Shown piece by piece: positions 44,839 to 56,679 of a stretch of DNA of 64,000 nucleotides. Position 1 is the first letter of the stretch, and each line of letters starts with the position of its first letter. The DNA lies in the NCBI RefSeq assembly GCF_002008315.2, contig NZ_MVDG02000001.1, positions 1,550,001 to 1,614,000 on the forward strand, read 5' to 3'. The stretch is from Arthrobacter sp. KBS0703. GTDB lineage: Bacteria; Actinomycetota; Actinomycetes; Actinomycetales; Micrococcaceae. The notes under the pieces are model-generated. The model saw only the letters and a list, made by a program, of their open reading frames with translations, was not told the origin of the DNA and made no database searches. Position numbers and translations under genes: made by a program.

Positions 44839-44870
44839 AGTGTTGCTGACTACCACTAGATAGTAACACT
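44839..44870 (-). promoter_or_regulatory. Candidate PadR operator
   Basis: AGTGTT (44839-44844) and AACACT (44865-44870) are exact complements 20 bases apart, with ACTA/TAGT-like inner symmetry, 22 bases upstream of the padR start. Position and spacing fit autorepression. Confidence 0.55.
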
Positions 44871-45067
44871 GAATAGCGACGGCGCAAGGGGGCGGATGCA
44901 GCAGATCCGATTGTGGGTTCCGACGCCGGAAGGGAACGAGTGCCGTGCGCGATGAGGCGCACGGCACATGAGGTCGGACGACCTCCCCTCCGCCAGGTTT
45001 CGCGTCTGTCTCGCGGGCTCAGGCCGCCCGTTAGATCAGGTCGCCTTACGCCCTCACGGGGATGGAA

Positions 45068-45441
45068 CTACGTGTCAGCTGGGGGGATACTGGCGGCAAC
45101 CTCCGCAGCTTCCTCATAGCTGAACGGTGTGTGTTCTGGCGGAATGCAGCATCAGCGTCGACACGGAGCACGTCGGAAGCCAGCACCCGCACGTGAACGA
45201 GCTCGTCGTAGGCTGCGCTGCAGGCTAGGACATCTCCACGAACTTTGGATCCGTGGGAACCCGAGTCGGGAGCTATCTGGAAAATAATCCACCAGGTGGC
45301 TCCGGACTCGTCCCTGAAGAGGTAGCCCGCCCGGGGCCGATATGCAGCGCCCTCCACTCCGCGGCCATCGTAACCCTCCACTGCGTCCGGCGGCGCAGCG
45401 AACCTCGCCCCACCCTCTGCATCCCCTTGATGCCAGCCCAT
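45068..45441 (-). pseudogene. Hypothetical protein, frameshifted near the C-terminus
   Basis: From ATG 45441 the protein reads MGWHQGDAEG, then YLFRDESGATWWIIFQIAPD and AAYDELVHVRVLASDVLRVD. Near 45140 it shifts frame and ends PFSYEEAAEVAASIPPADT with a stop at 45068. The ending ELVHV(R/Q)VLA...VD(A/T)DAAF also occurs in the fragment at 56229-56357, so the two belong to one small Arthrobacter-type family. No function known. One base restores a protein of about 124 residues. Confidence 0.55.
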
Positions 45442-45456
45442 CGGCAAGCTCCGCCT

Positions 45457-45573
45457 CTACTTGGTTGAACGAATGAGGGAAACGACAAGCCAGATCACCA
45501 ATCCGGTTGTTCCCACGAAAAACAGGGCAGCGCCCATGTCCCCCCAGTTCATGGCAGACGTCCGATGACCCAT
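45457..45573 (-). CDS. Small single-helix membrane protein
   Basis: A 38-residue frame: MGHRTSAMNWGDMGAALFFV, then GTTGLVIWLVVSLIRSTK. One membrane helix with a basic end. An internal start at MNWGDMG is also possible. It sits just upstream of the frameshifted gene 45068-45441 on the same strand. Confidence 0.45.
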   Translation of the reverse strand: MGHRTSAMNWGDMGAALFFVGTTGLVIWLVVSLIRSTK

Positions 45574-45709
45574 GGAGAGCCCTGCCCCTTGGGCTTGCTG
45601 GGGCTGGCCCCAAACGTCGGCCAATGGACTCCAGCTTTAGTGGGTTCACGGCTTGCCGGCGCCTCCGAAGCCGCCCCGGACCATGATGATGGCATGTGCT
45701 GGTCTGTAG

Positions 45710-47689
<1,980 letters not shown>

Positions 47690-47762
47690 CTGTGCCTTTC
47701 CGCGCAGCGCACCGCGCCGCGATCACTGCCGACCGTAACACCGCCCCAGCGACGGGATGCCG

Positions 47763-47772
47763 CTCTTTACGC
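47763..47772 (-). promoter_or_regulatory. Shared motif upstream of the KimA-like gene
   Basis: CTCTTTACGC, 74 bases upstream of the start of the permease gene, is identical to 56028-56037 upstream of the kdp operon, in the same orientation relative to the genes. A candidate KdpE site. Confidence 0.5.
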
Positions 47773-47920
47773 TTTCTTGATGCCCGCCTAACGCATTCTT
47801 AACGACCCTCCTGTGAGCCGACACGTCCGGCTGGCCCCGGAGCTGGTTGCGCCCAGGCACGTGTGACCGGACAGGGGGTGATGGACGTCGGCGCGGCGTC
47901 CGTCTCAGGGTTGCTTGCGG

Positions 47921-48595
47921 TCAGGGGATGAACCGGTAGCCGACGCCGGCTTCGGTCAGCAGATGTCGGGGGGTGGCTGGTTCCAGTTCGAGCTTGCGCC
48001 GCAGTTGCGCCATGTAAACGCGCAGATACTGGGTTTCCCTGACGTAGGTGGGGCCCCAGATCTGTGTCAGGAGCTGTTGCTGGGTGACCAGCTTTTCGGG
48101 GTTGCGAATGAGTATTTCCAGGATGCTCCATTCGATGGGTGTCAGGCGGATCTCCTGGTCGTCCCGGCTGACGCGGCGGCGGGCAAGGTCCACGGTAAAT
48201 GCCGCGGTGGTGATGGCCGGTATTTCATGGGCTTCGGCGGTGCGGCGGGACACGGCGCGCAGCCGTGCCAGGAGCTCCTCCAGGCCGAAGGGTTTGGTGA
48301 TGTAGTCATCGGCCCCGGCGTCCAGGGCGCCAACTTTGTCGTCTGAGCCGTGGCGTGCCGAGAGGACGATGACGGGCGTCGGGGTCCAGCTGCGAAGTCT
48401 CCGGATGACCTCTACCCCGTCGATGTCAGGGAGTCCCAGATCCAGGATGATGACATCCACCGGGTGGCGGGCGGCTTCGTGCAGGGCCGAGGCCCCGTCG
48501 TCGGCGGTGTAGACGGTGTAGCCGCGGGCGTCGAGGTTGATTTGAAGTGTGCGCAGGATCTGCGCCTCGTCATCGACGATCAGCACCGAGGTCAT
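47921..48595 (-). CDS. kdpE: KdpE, potassium-responsive response regulator
   Basis: A 224-residue OmpR-family regulator. The receiver has DDE (acidic pocket), VDVIILDLGLPDIDG with the phospho-acceptor Asp, and DYITKPFGLEELLARLRA. The winged-helix domain has RLTPIEWSILEILIRNPEKL and ETQYLRVYMAQLRRKLE. It activates kdp transcription when K+ is scarce. The start ATG 48595 overlaps the kdpD stop (ATGA), so kinase and regulator are translated together. Confidence 0.95.
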   Translation of the reverse strand: MTSVLIVDDEAQILRTLQINLDARGYTVYTADDGASALHEAARHPVDVIILDLGLPDIDGVEVIRRLRSWTPTPVIVLSARHGSDDKVGALDAGADDYITKPFGLEELLARLRAVSRRTAEAHEIPAITTAAFTVDLARRRVSRDDQEIRLTPIEWSILEILIRNPEKLVTQQQLLTQIWGPTYVRETQYLRVYMAQLRRKLELEPATPRHLLTEAGVGYRFIP

Positions 48596-51243
48596 GGGTT
48601 GTTTCTCACCTCTCCGGGCAGTTGAAGTTCCGGTTTTTTCCACGGTTTGAGTCCTGATTGTGGCCGGGTGGCGGCCGTATCCGGTGTGCCCTCCCAGGGT
48701 GTGCCGGTGGACAGGGGCAGGCGGATGACCATGGTGAGTCCACCGCCGGGAGTCTGCTCCGCGGTGAGGGTGCCTCCCATGGTTTCGAGGAATCCTTTGG
48801 CCACGGCCAGGCCGAGGCCGACTCCGGTGGTGGAGGGGATGTCGTCGAGCCTTTGGAAGGGTCTGAACATTGCTACGACGTTTTCTGCGGGGATGCCTTG
48901 TCCGTGGTCGATGATCCGCAGTTCACCGGTTGGCCGGCCGTTGATGGTGGCGCTGCCCAGGCCGCCGGCGGTTCCGACGATAACGATGTCCGAGTCGGCG
49001 GCGTATTTGTGCGCGTTTTCGACGATGTTGGCGATGACCCTCTCGAGCATCCCGGCGTCGGCGTCGATTTCGGGCATGTTGGGGGCCAGGTCCACCCGCA
49101 CGGTTCCCGGGGGGACGCCCCGCAGGGCGGCGGGGAGGACCTCGTACCACCGCAGTGGCCGGAGCAGCGGGTTGACCGCGTCGCTGGTGATCCGTGACAT
49201 GTCCAGCAGGTTCCCGACCAGCTGGTCCAACCTGTCGGTGTAGTCCTCGATGGTGGCAAGCATCTCCTCCTCTTCATCCGGCGTGAAACGAATACCGGTC
49301 TGGCGCAGGCTGCTGACGGCGAGCTTGATCCCCGTCAGTGGTGTGCGCAGATCGTGGGAGACGGCGCGGAGTATGGCGGTGCGCATGGTGTTGCCCTCGG
49401 CCAGGCGGAGGTTTTCCCGCCGGCTGACGTTCAGTTGTTGACGTTCCTGCAGTGCGGTCACGTGGGCGGCGAACGCGCCCATCAGGCGCCGGTCGCTGGC
49501 TGGCAGGGTGCGGCCCGCGAGGACAAGCGCGGTTGCGGCGTCGATGCGTTCGACATTTTCAGCCTCGGCCGGTGACCCGGGTGGATTTTTGCCGGCAGCG
49601 GCAACACGGTGCCATGACGCGTTACCTCCGGCGGGGGTGCCGGGGTTGCGGTTGGTTTCTGCGGTGAAAAGGGCAGCACCGCTTACCTGGAAGACGTCCA
49701 CGGCCTGTTCCAGCAGTGCGGTCAGCGAATCGGCGGAGCGCACGGCACCGCGGGCCAATTCACCGAGGGTGATGGCTTCGACGCGCGCGCGGGCCGCCTC
49801 CTTGGATCGGCGGGCGGAACGGTCCACGACCAGGGCCACAGCGGCGGATACTCCGACGAATATCAGGAGGGCGAGAACGTTCTGCGGGTCGCTGATCGTG
49901 AGTGTGCCCACCGGAGGGGTGGAGAAGTAGTTCACCAGCAGGCTGCTCCATAGGGCGGCCAGGAGCGCCGGCCACAATCCGCCGACCAGGGCCACGGCGA
50001 CCGAGCCGGTCAGCTGGAGCAGCGCGGCGGTGGCCACATTGTGTTCAGGACTCAGTCCGAGCACAAGCTGCAGCAGGACCGGCAAGAGGACGGCCAGGGC
50101 GAATCCGGCTCCGACCCGTGCCCGGCCCAGCGCCCCGCGCGGTCGGTGCCCTGTTCCCTGGGCTCCCAGAGGGTGGGAGACCATGAGCACGTCAACGTCC
50201 CCGGATCCCCGAACGACCCGTGCTCCGATGCCGGCGCCGGCAAAAAACCGGGTGATGGCCTTGTGCCGGGAAACGCCGATGACGATCTGGGTGGCGTTGA
50301 CGCTGCGGGCAAAGTCAAGCAGCGCCTGGGCCGCGTCGTCCCCGACGACCGTGTGGTAGCTGCCTCCGAGGTCCGCCACGAGCTGGCGCTGGGCCTCCAG
50401 CGACCGGGGGGATTCGGCCGTGACGCCGTCCGAGTCCCGGACATGGACGGCGAGCAGGTCGCCGCCGCTGACCCGGGTCAGGGCCCGGGCGGCGCGGCGT
50501 ATCAGCACTTCACCCTCCGGGCCGCCGGTGAGCCCCACCACGATCCGCTGCCGGGCAGGCCAGGTCGCGTCGATGTTGTTTTCCGCGCGGTAGCGGGAGA
50601 GCCCCTCGTCCACCCTGTCTGCCAGCCACAGCAGCGCCAGTTCCCGGAGCGCGGTCAGATTTCCCAGCCGGAAATAGTTCGACAGTGCCGCGTCTATCTT
50701 GTCGGCGGCGTAGATCTGGCCTTCGCTGAGGCGTTGGCGCAGCAGTTCCGGAGAGATGTCCACCAGGTCGATCTGGTCTGCCCGCCGGACGATGTCATCG
50801 GGAACAGTCTCGGACTGCTTTACGCCGGCGATGGCGCTGACCACATCACCGAGGGAGGCCAGATGCTGGACATTCACCGTGGAGTGGACGTTGATCCCGG
50901 CGTCCAGGAGTTCTTCGATGTCCTGCCAGCGTTTTTCGTGGCGGCTGCCCGGGATGTTGGAGTGCGCGTACTCGTCCACGATCGCCGTGGCGGGTTTGCG
51001 GGCAAGGACCGCGTCAATGTCCATCTCTTCGAAGGTGGAGCCCCGGTAGGTGAGGATCTTGGGCGGGACGACCTCCAAGCCGTCTAGCAGTGCCCTGGTG
51101 GCGGCGCGCCCGTGGTCCATCGCCAGCGCGATGACCACGTCGTGGCCCTTGGCCTGCAGGCCTTGGGCCTCTTCGAGCATGGCGAAGGTCTTGCCGACCC
51201 CGGGGGCAGCCCCGAGGAAGATCCGCAGCGTTCCACGTACCAT
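48592..51243 (-). CDS. kdpD: KdpD, potassium sensor histidine kinase
   Basis: An 883-residue sensor kinase. The N-terminal KdpD domain has FLGAAPGVGKTFAMLEEAQG and the family motif IDAVLARKPATAIVDEYAHS, followed by a USP-like domain (RIVVGLTGGPEGEVLIRRAA) to about 360. Four membrane segments (about 375-480) and a GAF-like region come next. The kinase core has phospho-acceptor His in ILRAVSHDLRTPLTGIKL, then NIVENAHKYA, DHGQGIPAENV and GVGLGLAVAKGFLE. Full length, all motifs intact. It lies 44 bases after kdpC. Confidence 0.96.
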   Translation of the reverse strand: MVRGTLRIFLGAAPGVGKTFAMLEEAQGLQAKGHDVVIALAMDHGRAATRALLDGLEVVPPKILTYRGSTFEEMDIDAVLARKPATAIVDEYAHSNIPGSRHEKRWQDIEELLDAGINVHSTVNVQHLASLGDVVSAIAGVKQSETVPDDIVRRADQIDLVDISPELLRQRLSEGQIYAADKIDAALSNYFRLGNLTALRELALLWLADRVDEGLSRYRAENNIDATWPARQRIVVGLTGGPEGEVLIRRAARALTRVSGGDLLAVHVRDSDGVTAESPRSLEAQRQLVADLGGSYHTVVGDDAAQALLDFARSVNATQIVIGVSRHKAITRFFAGAGIGARVVRGSGDVDVLMVSHPLGAQGTGHRPRGALGRARVGAGFALAVLLPVLLQLVLGLSPEHNVATAALLQLTGSVAVALVGGLWPALLAALWSSLLVNYFSTPPVGTLTISDPQNVLALLIFVGVSAAVALVVDRSARRSKEAARARVEAITLGELARGAVRSADSLTALLEQAVDVFQVSGAALFTAETNRNPGTPAGGNASWHRVAAAGKNPPGSPAEAENVERIDAATALVLAGRTLPASDRRLMGAFAAHVTALQERQQLNVSRRENLRLAEGNTMRTAILRAVSHDLRTPLTGIKLAVSSLRQTGIRFTPDEEEEMLATIEDYTDRLDQLVGNLLDMSRITSDAVNPLLRPLRWYEVLPAALRGVPPGTVRVDLAPNMPEIDADAGMLERVIANIVENAHKYAADSDIVIVGTAGGLGSATINGRPTGELRIIDHGQGIPAENVVAMFRPFQRLDDIPSTTGVGLGLAVAKGFLETMGGTLTAEQTPGGGLTMVIRLPLSTGTPWEGTPDTAATRPQSGLKPWKKPELQLPGEVRNNP

Positions 51244-51287
51244 GCCGTCATTCTTTCACTGGTGGGCCTGTTGGTTTGTGCCGGCCC

Positions 51288-51887
51288 TTAGCGGGTGGCG
51301 AGGTCGAGGTTGAGGGTGGTGACGTTCACCGATGGCTGGCCGAGGAAGGCTTCCAGTCCGGAGGTGGTGTTCCGCTCCACCAGTGCCTTGACCTCGTTGT
51401 CGCTGAGCCGGTGTGCGGCTGCGATCCGGGGGACCTGGAGTTGGGCGTAGGCCACTGAGATGGAGGGGTCCAGCCCGGAGCCGCTGGCGGTGACCGCGTC
51501 GGCAGGCACCCGTGCCGGGTCGATGCCCTCCGCTGCCGCGACGGTTTCCCTGGCAGCTTCGACGTTCTTCGCCAGATTGGGGTCGTTGGGTCCGAGGTTG
51601 CTGGCCGAGGATGAGGCCGGGTCCCATTTCACGGCGGACGGGCGGGCGTGGAACCATCTCTGGTCCTGGACGCCCTTTTCGTCCGCCGGCGCCTGAACGA
51701 GCCGTGTGGAGGCGGCCGGGTTTCCGGCGGCGTCCTTGAGGATCGAACCGTTGGCCTGGGCGGGGGCGAGGACCTGGCCCAGACCGAAGACAGCAACCGG
51801 GTAAAGAAGGCCTAGGACAAGGGTTGCCAGGGCCAGGAACCGGACGGCGGTTCCTGCCTGCCTGAGGTATCCGAGGAGGGTGTTCAT
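51288..51887 (-). CDS. kdpC: KdpC, K+-transporting ATPase subunit C
   Basis: A 199-residue subunit with one N-terminal membrane helix (RFLALATLVLGLLYPVAVFG) and the periplasmic part typical of KdpC: RLVQAPADEKGVQDQRWFHA, SSASNLGPNDPNLAKNVEAA, ASGSGLDPSISVAYAQLQVP, and VNVTTLNLDLA at the end. It stabilises the KdpFABC complex and aids ATP use by KdpB. 12 bases from kdpB. Confidence 0.95.
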   Translation of the reverse strand: MNTLLGYLRQAGTAVRFLALATLVLGLLYPVAVFGLGQVLAPAQANGSILKDAAGNPAASTRLVQAPADEKGVQDQRWFHARPSAVKWDPASSSASNLGPNDPNLAKNVEAARETVAAAEGIDPARVPADAVTASGSGLDPSISVAYAQLQVPRIAAAHRLSDNEVKALVERNTTSGLEAFLGQPSVNVTTLNLDLATR

Positions 51888-51899
51888 GGTCCGTTGCTC

Positions 51900-54026
51900 C
51901 TAGCCGATGCCGGGGATGAGAGAGATGAGAAGGTCGATGATCTTGATGCCGATGAAGGGTGCTATCAGCCCGCCGAGTCCGTAGATCAGCAGGTTCCGGG
52001 CCAGGGCCTGCTGCGCCGAGACGGCCTTGTACCTGACTCCCTTCAGAGCGAGCGGGACCAGGGCGATGATGATCAGGGCGTTGAAGATCACCGCCGAGAG
52101 GATGGCCGAGGCGGGTGTGGACAGACCCATGATGTTCAGCAGGCCCAGTCCGGGGAACGTCGCTGTAAACAGGGCCGGTACGATGGCGAAATACTTCGCG
52201 ACGTCATTCGCGACAGAAAACGTGGTCAGTGACCCGCGCGTGATGAGCAGCTGCTTGCCGATACCAACAATGTTGATGAGCTTGGTCGGGTCTGAATCAA
52301 GATCCACCATGTTGGCGGCCTCCTTGGCGGCAGGCGTGCCCGAGTTCATCGCGACGCCGACGTCGGCTGCGGCAAGGGCAGGGGCGTCATTGGTGCCGTC
52401 TCCGGTCATCGCCACCAGCCGCCCGGCGGTTTGTTCTTTCTTGATGACGGCGAGCTTGTCCTCCGGGGTCGCTTCGGCGACGAAGTCATCGACTCCGGCC
52501 TCGACGGCGATCGCTTGGGCGGTGACGGGGTTGTCGCCGGTGATCATGACCGTACGGATGCCCATTTTTCGCAGCTCGGCGAAGCGGGCCTGCATCCCGG
52601 GTTTGACGACGTCCGCCAGGTGGATGGTCCCCAGGACCTCGGCGCCGCCGCTGGCATCGACCTGGGCCACGAGCAGGGGCGTGCCGCCCTGGGCGGAAAT
52701 TTCCCCCACGCGATGGTCTACCTCTGCCGGCGTGTGACCGCCACGGTCCGCCACGAACGCCCTCACGGCGGAGGCGGCTCCCTTGCGGATCATACGGCCG
52801 TCCAGGTCCAGTCCGCTCATGCGGGTGCTGGCGCTGAACGCGACCACCTCAAATTCTTCCGTACCGCCGCTCAGTCCGGCCAGGTCCTGGCCCGCGACGC
52901 CCTTATCGGCTGCCAGATCCACGATCGAACGTCCTTCGGGAGTGTCATCGGCCAGGCTGGAGAGCCGGGCAGCTTCGATGAGTGCGGTCCGGCCGATGTT
53001 GTTGGCGGGGAAGAAATTCACCGCGCGGCGGTTGCCGTAGGTGATGGTCCCGGTCTTGTCCAGCAGGAGGGTGGTGATGTCGCCCGCGGTTTCGACGGCG
53101 CGGCCGGAGGTGGCCAGGACGTTGTGCTGGACCAGCCGGTCCATGCCGGCGATCCCGATGGCCGGCACGAGGGCGCCGATGGTCGTCGGGATCAGGCAGA
53201 CCAGCAGTGCGACCAGGACAATGGGCGACGGTGTTGCTCCGGCCAGGGCGGCGAAGGGAGCCAGGGCCATGGTGACCAGGACGAAGACGATGGTCAGGGA
53301 GACCAGTAGCACGTTCAGCGCGATTTCGTTGGGTGTCTTCTGCCGGACCGCGCCTTCGACGAGTTTGATCATCCGGTCGATGAAGGTCTGTCCCGCCTCG
53401 GCCGTGATGCGGATGACGATGCGGTCGGACAGGACCCTGGTGCCGCCGGTGACGGAGGAGCGGTCCCCGCCGGACTCGCGGATCACGGGGGCCGATTCTC
53501 CGGTGATCGTGGATTCGTCCACGCTGGCCAGGCCCTCGATGATTTCGCCGTCGGAGGGGATGGTGTCCCCTGCCTCACAGACCACCAGGTCCCCCTTCGT
53601 CAGATCGGTCCCGGCGACATCCGCCGTGGAGCCGTCCTGAAGTCGTTTGTGGGCGATCACGCCCTGCCGGCTGGCGCGCAAGCTGTCCGCCTGGGCCTTG
53701 CCGCGGCCCTCGGCGATCGCTTCGGAGAGGGTTCCGAACAGGACGGTGAGCCACAGCCACACGGTCACAGCGATGCCGAAGAACGTGGGCCGGACGATGC
53801 AAATCAGGGTGCACAGGACGGCGCCGGCCAGGACGGTGAACATGACCGGTGAGTGGACCATCTGGCGCGGTGCGAGTTTACGGACCGCAAGTGGGAGGGC
53901 CTCCAGTACGGAGGCCAGGGTCAGCCGGGCCGGCTTCTTGGTGTGGTGCTTGTGTTCGCCCGGGGTGCCGAGGGGGTTGCCGTCGGCGAGGGTGGGTACG
54001 AGGAGGTCTGCCCGTTGCGGGGTCAT
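51900..54026 (-). CDS. kdpB: KdpB, K+-transporting P-type ATPase catalytic subunit
   Basis: A 708-residue P-type ATPase. It has the actuator TGES motif ([15 protein letters not shown]) with its regulatory serine, the phosphorylation site [21 protein letters not shown] in the nucleotide-binding domain, and [20 protein letters not shown] in the hinge. About seven membrane helices. It hydrolyses ATP to drive K+ through KdpA. ATG 54026 overlaps the kdpA stop by 4 bases; the longer frame upstream lies in kdpA. Confidence 0.97.
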   Translation of the reverse strand: MTPQRADLLVPTLADGNPLGTPGEHKHHTKKPARLTLASVLEALPLAVRKLAPRQMVHSPVMFTVLAGAVLCTLICIVRPTFFGIAVTVWLWLTVLFGTLSEAIAEGRGKAQADSLRASRQGVIAHKRLQDGSTADVAGTDLTKGDLVVCEAGDTIPSDGEIIEGLASVDESTITGESAPVIRESGGDRSSVTGGTRVLSDRIVIRITAEAGQTFIDRMIKLVEGAVRQKTPNEIALNVLLVSLTIVFVLVTMALAPFAALAGATPSPIVLVALLVCLIPTTIGALVPAIGIAGMDRLVQHNVLATSGRAVETAGDITTLLLDKTGTITYGNRRAVNFFPANNIGRTALIEAARLSSLADDTPEGRSIVDLAADKGVAGQDLAGLSGGTEEFEVVAFSASTRMSGLDLDGRMIRKGAASAVRAFVADRGGHTPAEVDHRVGEISAQGGTPLLVAQVDASGGAEVLGTIHLADVVKPGMQARFAELRKMGIRTVMITGDNPVTAQAIAVEAGVDDFVAEATPEDKLAVIKKEQTAGRLVAMTGDGTNDAPALAAADVGVAMNSGTPAAKEAANMVDLDSDPTKLINIVGIGKQLLITRGSLTTFSVANDVAKYFAIVPALFTATFPGLGLLNIMGLSTPASAILSAVIFNALIIIALVPLALKGVRYKAVSAQQALARNLLIYGLGGLIAPFIGIKIIDLLISLIPGIG

Positions 54027-55690
54027 CGGAGGAGTCCTTCTGCCAGGGGCCCCAAGGCCAGGGCCGGGAAATAGCTGAGTGCGGTGAGGATCACGGTTAC
54101 CGCCAGGAGCAGGGACCCGAACAGCCACCCGTGGGTCGGCACGGTCCCGGAGGATTGCGGGATGCCTCGCTGCTGGGCGAGGGATCCGGCCAGGGCCAAC
54201 ACCAGGACGATGGGCAGGAACCGGCCCAGCAGCATCGCCACGCCCAGCAGGGCGGAGAGGTAGGGCCCGGACGTGGTGATGCCGCCGAAGGCCGAACCGT
54301 TGTTGTTTGCCCCGGAGGTGAAGGCGTAGAGGATCTCGCTGAATTGGTGCGGTCCGGAGGATGGAGCATTGGCCACTATGTCCGGGAGAAGGACCGTGAG
54401 GCCGGTCAGGGCAAGAACCAGGGCCGGGGTGACCAGGATGTAGATCGCCGCGAGCTTCATCTCCCGCGGGCCGATCCGCTTGCCCATAAACTCCGGGGTA
54501 CGCCCGACCATCAGACCGGCGATGAACACCGCGATGATGGCCAGAATCAGCATGCCGTACAGGCCCGACCCCGTGCCGCCGGGAGCAACCTCACCGAGCA
54601 TCATGTTCAACATCGCTGTCCCGCCGACCAACGGCGGCAGGGAATCATGCGCGACATTCACGGCGCCGGTGGAAGTCAGGGTGGTCGCGGCCGCGTAGAT
54701 GGCGCTCGGCGCGGCGCCGAAGCGTTGCTCGAAACCCTCCCCCAGCCCACCGGCCGCGGCCGTGGCGCTTCCCTGCGCGGCCGCCACACCCCACCCCATG
54801 AAGGCGGTGGATGCCAGCCACAGGGAACCCATGACCGCGGCGATCGTGAAGCCCTGGCGCTGGTCCCCGACCATCCGCCCGTACGTGTAGGGCAGCGCGG
54901 ACGGAATGAGCAGCAACAGAAAAACCTGGAAAAGACTGATGAACACGCTCGGGTTCTCGAACGGATGGGCGGAGTTCGCGTTGAAATAGCCGCCGCCGTT
55001 GGTGCCCAGGATCTTGATCGCCTCCTGTGAAGCGACCGGCCCGCCCGGGATGCTCTGGTGAACACCGGTGGCCTGGTTGACCACGTCGGTGGCCCAGAAG
55101 TTCTGGACCACTCCCCCGGCCATCATGGCAGCGGCCGCCAGGACGGCCAGCGGCAGCAGAAGACGGAACGAGGTCCGCGCCAAATCGACCCAGAAATTTC
55201 CCAGCCGGTCCGTCCGGGTCCGGGTGATGCCCCGGATCAGTGCAAGCACCACCACGATGCCGACCGCGGCCGAGAGAAAGTTCTGCACCGCCAGCAGGCA
55301 CATCTGAACGAAAATCCCGACCGTCGCCTCCGGCACGTAGGTCTGCCAGTTCGTGTTCGTGACAAAGGAAATGGCCGTGTTCATCGCGACCCACGGGTCG
55401 ACCCCGGACAGGCCGTTGCTGCCGGGCAGCACACCCTGAAGGCGCTGCAGTCCGAACACCAGGAGAATCGACACGGCCGAAAAGACCAGGACGCTGCGCA
55501 GGTAAACAGACCATTTCTGGTCGGCGCCGGCGTCGACGCCCGCGAGCCGGTAAAACAACCGTTCAGGGCGGGTGCTTGTCGTGCCGGTGAAAACGCCAGT
55601 CATATAGACCCCGAGCGGTTTGTGCAGCAGGGCCAGGGCCAGGATCAGGACACCGACCTGAACGAGGAACGAAACAGTATTGAATGTCAT
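54023..55690 (-). CDS. kdpA: KdpA, K+-transporting ATPase subunit A
   Basis: A 555-residue channel-like subunit with ten membrane helices and four selectivity-loop regions: [43 protein letters not shown], and [14 protein letters not shown], all matching KdpA. It binds and carries K+. ATG 55690 lies 7 bases after the kdpF stop; the extra N-terminal residues of the longer frame are the kdpF region read out of frame. Confidence 0.97.
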   Translation of the reverse strand: MTFNTVSFLVQVGVLILALALLHKPLGVYMTGVFTGTTSTRPERLFYRLAGVDAGADQKWSVYLRSVLVFSAVSILLVFGLQRLQGVLPGSNGLSGVDPWVAMNTAISFVTNTNWQTYVPEATVGIFVQMCLLAVQNFLSAAVGIVVVLALIRGITRTRTDRLGNFWVDLARTSFRLLLPLAVLAAAAMMAGGVVQNFWATDVVNQATGVHQSIPGGPVASQEAIKILGTNGGGYFNANSAHPFENPSVFISLFQVFLLLLIPSALPYTYGRMVGDQRQGFTIAAVMGSLWLASTAFMGWGVAAAQGSATAAAGGLGEGFEQRFGAAPSAIYAAATTLTSTGAVNVAHDSLPPLVGGTAMLNMMLGEVAPGGTGSGLYGMLILAIIAVFIAGLMVGRTPEFMGKRIGPREMKLAAIYILVTPALVLALTGLTVLLPDIVANAPSSGPHQFSEILYAFTSGANNNGSAFGGITTSGPYLSALLGVAMLLGRFLPIVLVLALAGSLAQQRGIPQSSGTVPTHGWLFGSLLLAVTVILTALSYFPALALGPLAEGLLR

Positions 55691-55697
55691 ATCGGGC

Positions 55698-55796
55698 TCA
55701 CCATTTCTCGGGGTGCAGCAGGGCGGCGACGAGATACCCGAGCAAAGCCAGGCCAGAGGCCAGCAAAACAAGCCACATCACGGCATCGAAAGTCAC
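55698..55796 (-). CDS. kdpF: KdpF, small subunit of the Kdp pump
   Basis: A 32-residue single-helix protein from GTG 55796: MTFDAVMWLVLLASGLALLG, then YLVAALLHPEKW. The ending YLxxALLxPExF/W is the KdpF hallmark. It stabilises KdpABC in the membrane. Its GTG overlaps the stop of the small ORF upstream (GTGA), and kdpA starts 7 bases after its stop. Too short for routine gene calling. Confidence 0.92.
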   Translation of the reverse strand: MTFDAVMWLVLLASGLALLGYLVAALLHPEKW

Positions 55797-55912
55797 CGGC
55801 CCGTCCCCGTCCCGTCACCCAGGCCGCCGACCAATTTGGACACCAACTCGCCAATCCACACCACGAAACCCATAGACACTACGAGAATCGCAACGACAGC
55901 CACATCAGCCAT
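55793..55912 (-). CDS. Small membrane protein at the head of the kdp operon
   Basis: A 39-residue frame: MADVAVVAILVVSMGFVVWI as a membrane helix, then GELVSKLVGGLGDGTGTGR. The ATG at 55912 follows AAAGGA with 8-base spacing, and its stop overlaps the kdpF start by 4 bases, so translation of kdpF is probably coupled to it. It is not KdpF and has no E. coli counterpart. It may be an extra pump or sensor peptide, or a leader that sets kdpF translation. Confidence 0.65.
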   Translation of the reverse strand: MADVAVVAILVVSMGFVVWIGELVSKLVGGLGDGTGTGR

Positions 55913-56228
55913 CACAAAGTCCTTTCACCAAACCATCCACAGCGGATATGGCCAGTCAACTCCCGAAATCCGCCCCAAACGGCCGTTTTGACGCTATCTT
56001 TACGGCGCAGACCCAAATATTGATGGCCTCTTTACGCATCTGCCCCGCTGGCCCACACGGCCCGGAGTAGCGCCGTATGAGTCACGTGCGGAACCTCGTC
56101 TCCCTCCGGAGCCGGATGTGTGGCCTGACGTAGGTGCGGATAATTCATCCTCCGGCTTTCTGCCGCCTTCGATGAGCTTGTCGGCACCGATCCGTGGCGC
56201 GAGCAGTGCCCGTGCGCCAGCGCGCCCG
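55913..56228. other. kdp promoter region
   Basis: 316 bases upstream of the kdp operon with the two TCTTTACG motifs; no gene seen. Confidence 0.5.
55997..56037 (-). promoter_or_regulatory. Candidate KdpE binding region
   Basis: TCTTTACG at 55997-56004 and CTCTTTACGC at 56028-56037, two direct copies 31 bases apart, 85-125 bases upstream of the first small ORF. The second copy is identical to the one before the KimA-like gene. KdpE of other bacteria binds AT-rich direct repeats; the match here is inferred from sharing, not from a known consensus. Confidence 0.5.
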
Positions 56229-56357
56229 TCAAGCCCTGCGAGCCAGGATGCGACCCGCCACCTGAACAGCGTCCTCCAGGGTCGCCGGCGCCCCTTCCTG
56301 GAATGCGGCGTCTGTGTCAACTTCGAACGCCGCCAGCACCTGGACATGCACTAATTC
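56229..56357 (-). pseudogene. C-terminal fragment related to the gene at 45068
   Basis: Reads GELVHVQVLAAFEVDTDAAF, then ATLEDAVQVAGRILARRA and a stop. The beginning of the gene is missing: upstream on this strand the sequence becomes the zur-like fragment at 56371-56679 in reverse. The two remnants were joined by a deletion or recombination at about 56358-56370. Confidence 0.55.
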
Positions 56358-56370
56358 ACCGGTGGTACCG

Positions 56371-56679
56371 CTGCACGCCAGCGAGGACGGCGAGTCGGTC
56401 TCCCTGGCCACCGTTTACCAGATCCTGCAATCCATGCCCTCTAGTGGGAAGTCGATGTGCTGCGAACCCAGAACACCGAGAACCGTTACCGCCGTTGCCA
56501 ACGCCAAGAGCATCACCACCACTTAGCCTCTCGCCTCTGCGGACACACGGTTGAAGTCACTGAAAACGCGTTGGAAAGCTGGGCCGGCCACCGCGCGCGA
56601 ACACGGCTTCGCCGCCGTCTCCCACACCGTCGAACTCCTCGGAATCTGCGCCAGCTGCGAAGGCACCGGGCGCGCCTGA
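56371..56679 (+). pseudogene. Partial duplicate of zur, frameshifted
   Basis: Nucleotides 56371-56679 align with the intact zur gene from about 62042 to its stop, with many identical stretches such as GGTCTCCCTGGCCACCGTTT. Joined frames give SEDGESVSLATVYQILQSMP, TENRYRRCQRQEHHHHL, CGHTVEVTENALESWAG and HGFAAVSHTVELLGICASC. The first ~30 codons are absent and there are shifts near 56440 and 56600. It is a dead second copy, with zinc ligands still visible. Confidence 0.85.

Noticed and set aside
47690..47920. c-di-AMP riboswitch before the KimA-like gene
   Set aside because: The leader is short and none of the conserved ydaO-motif elements could be identified.
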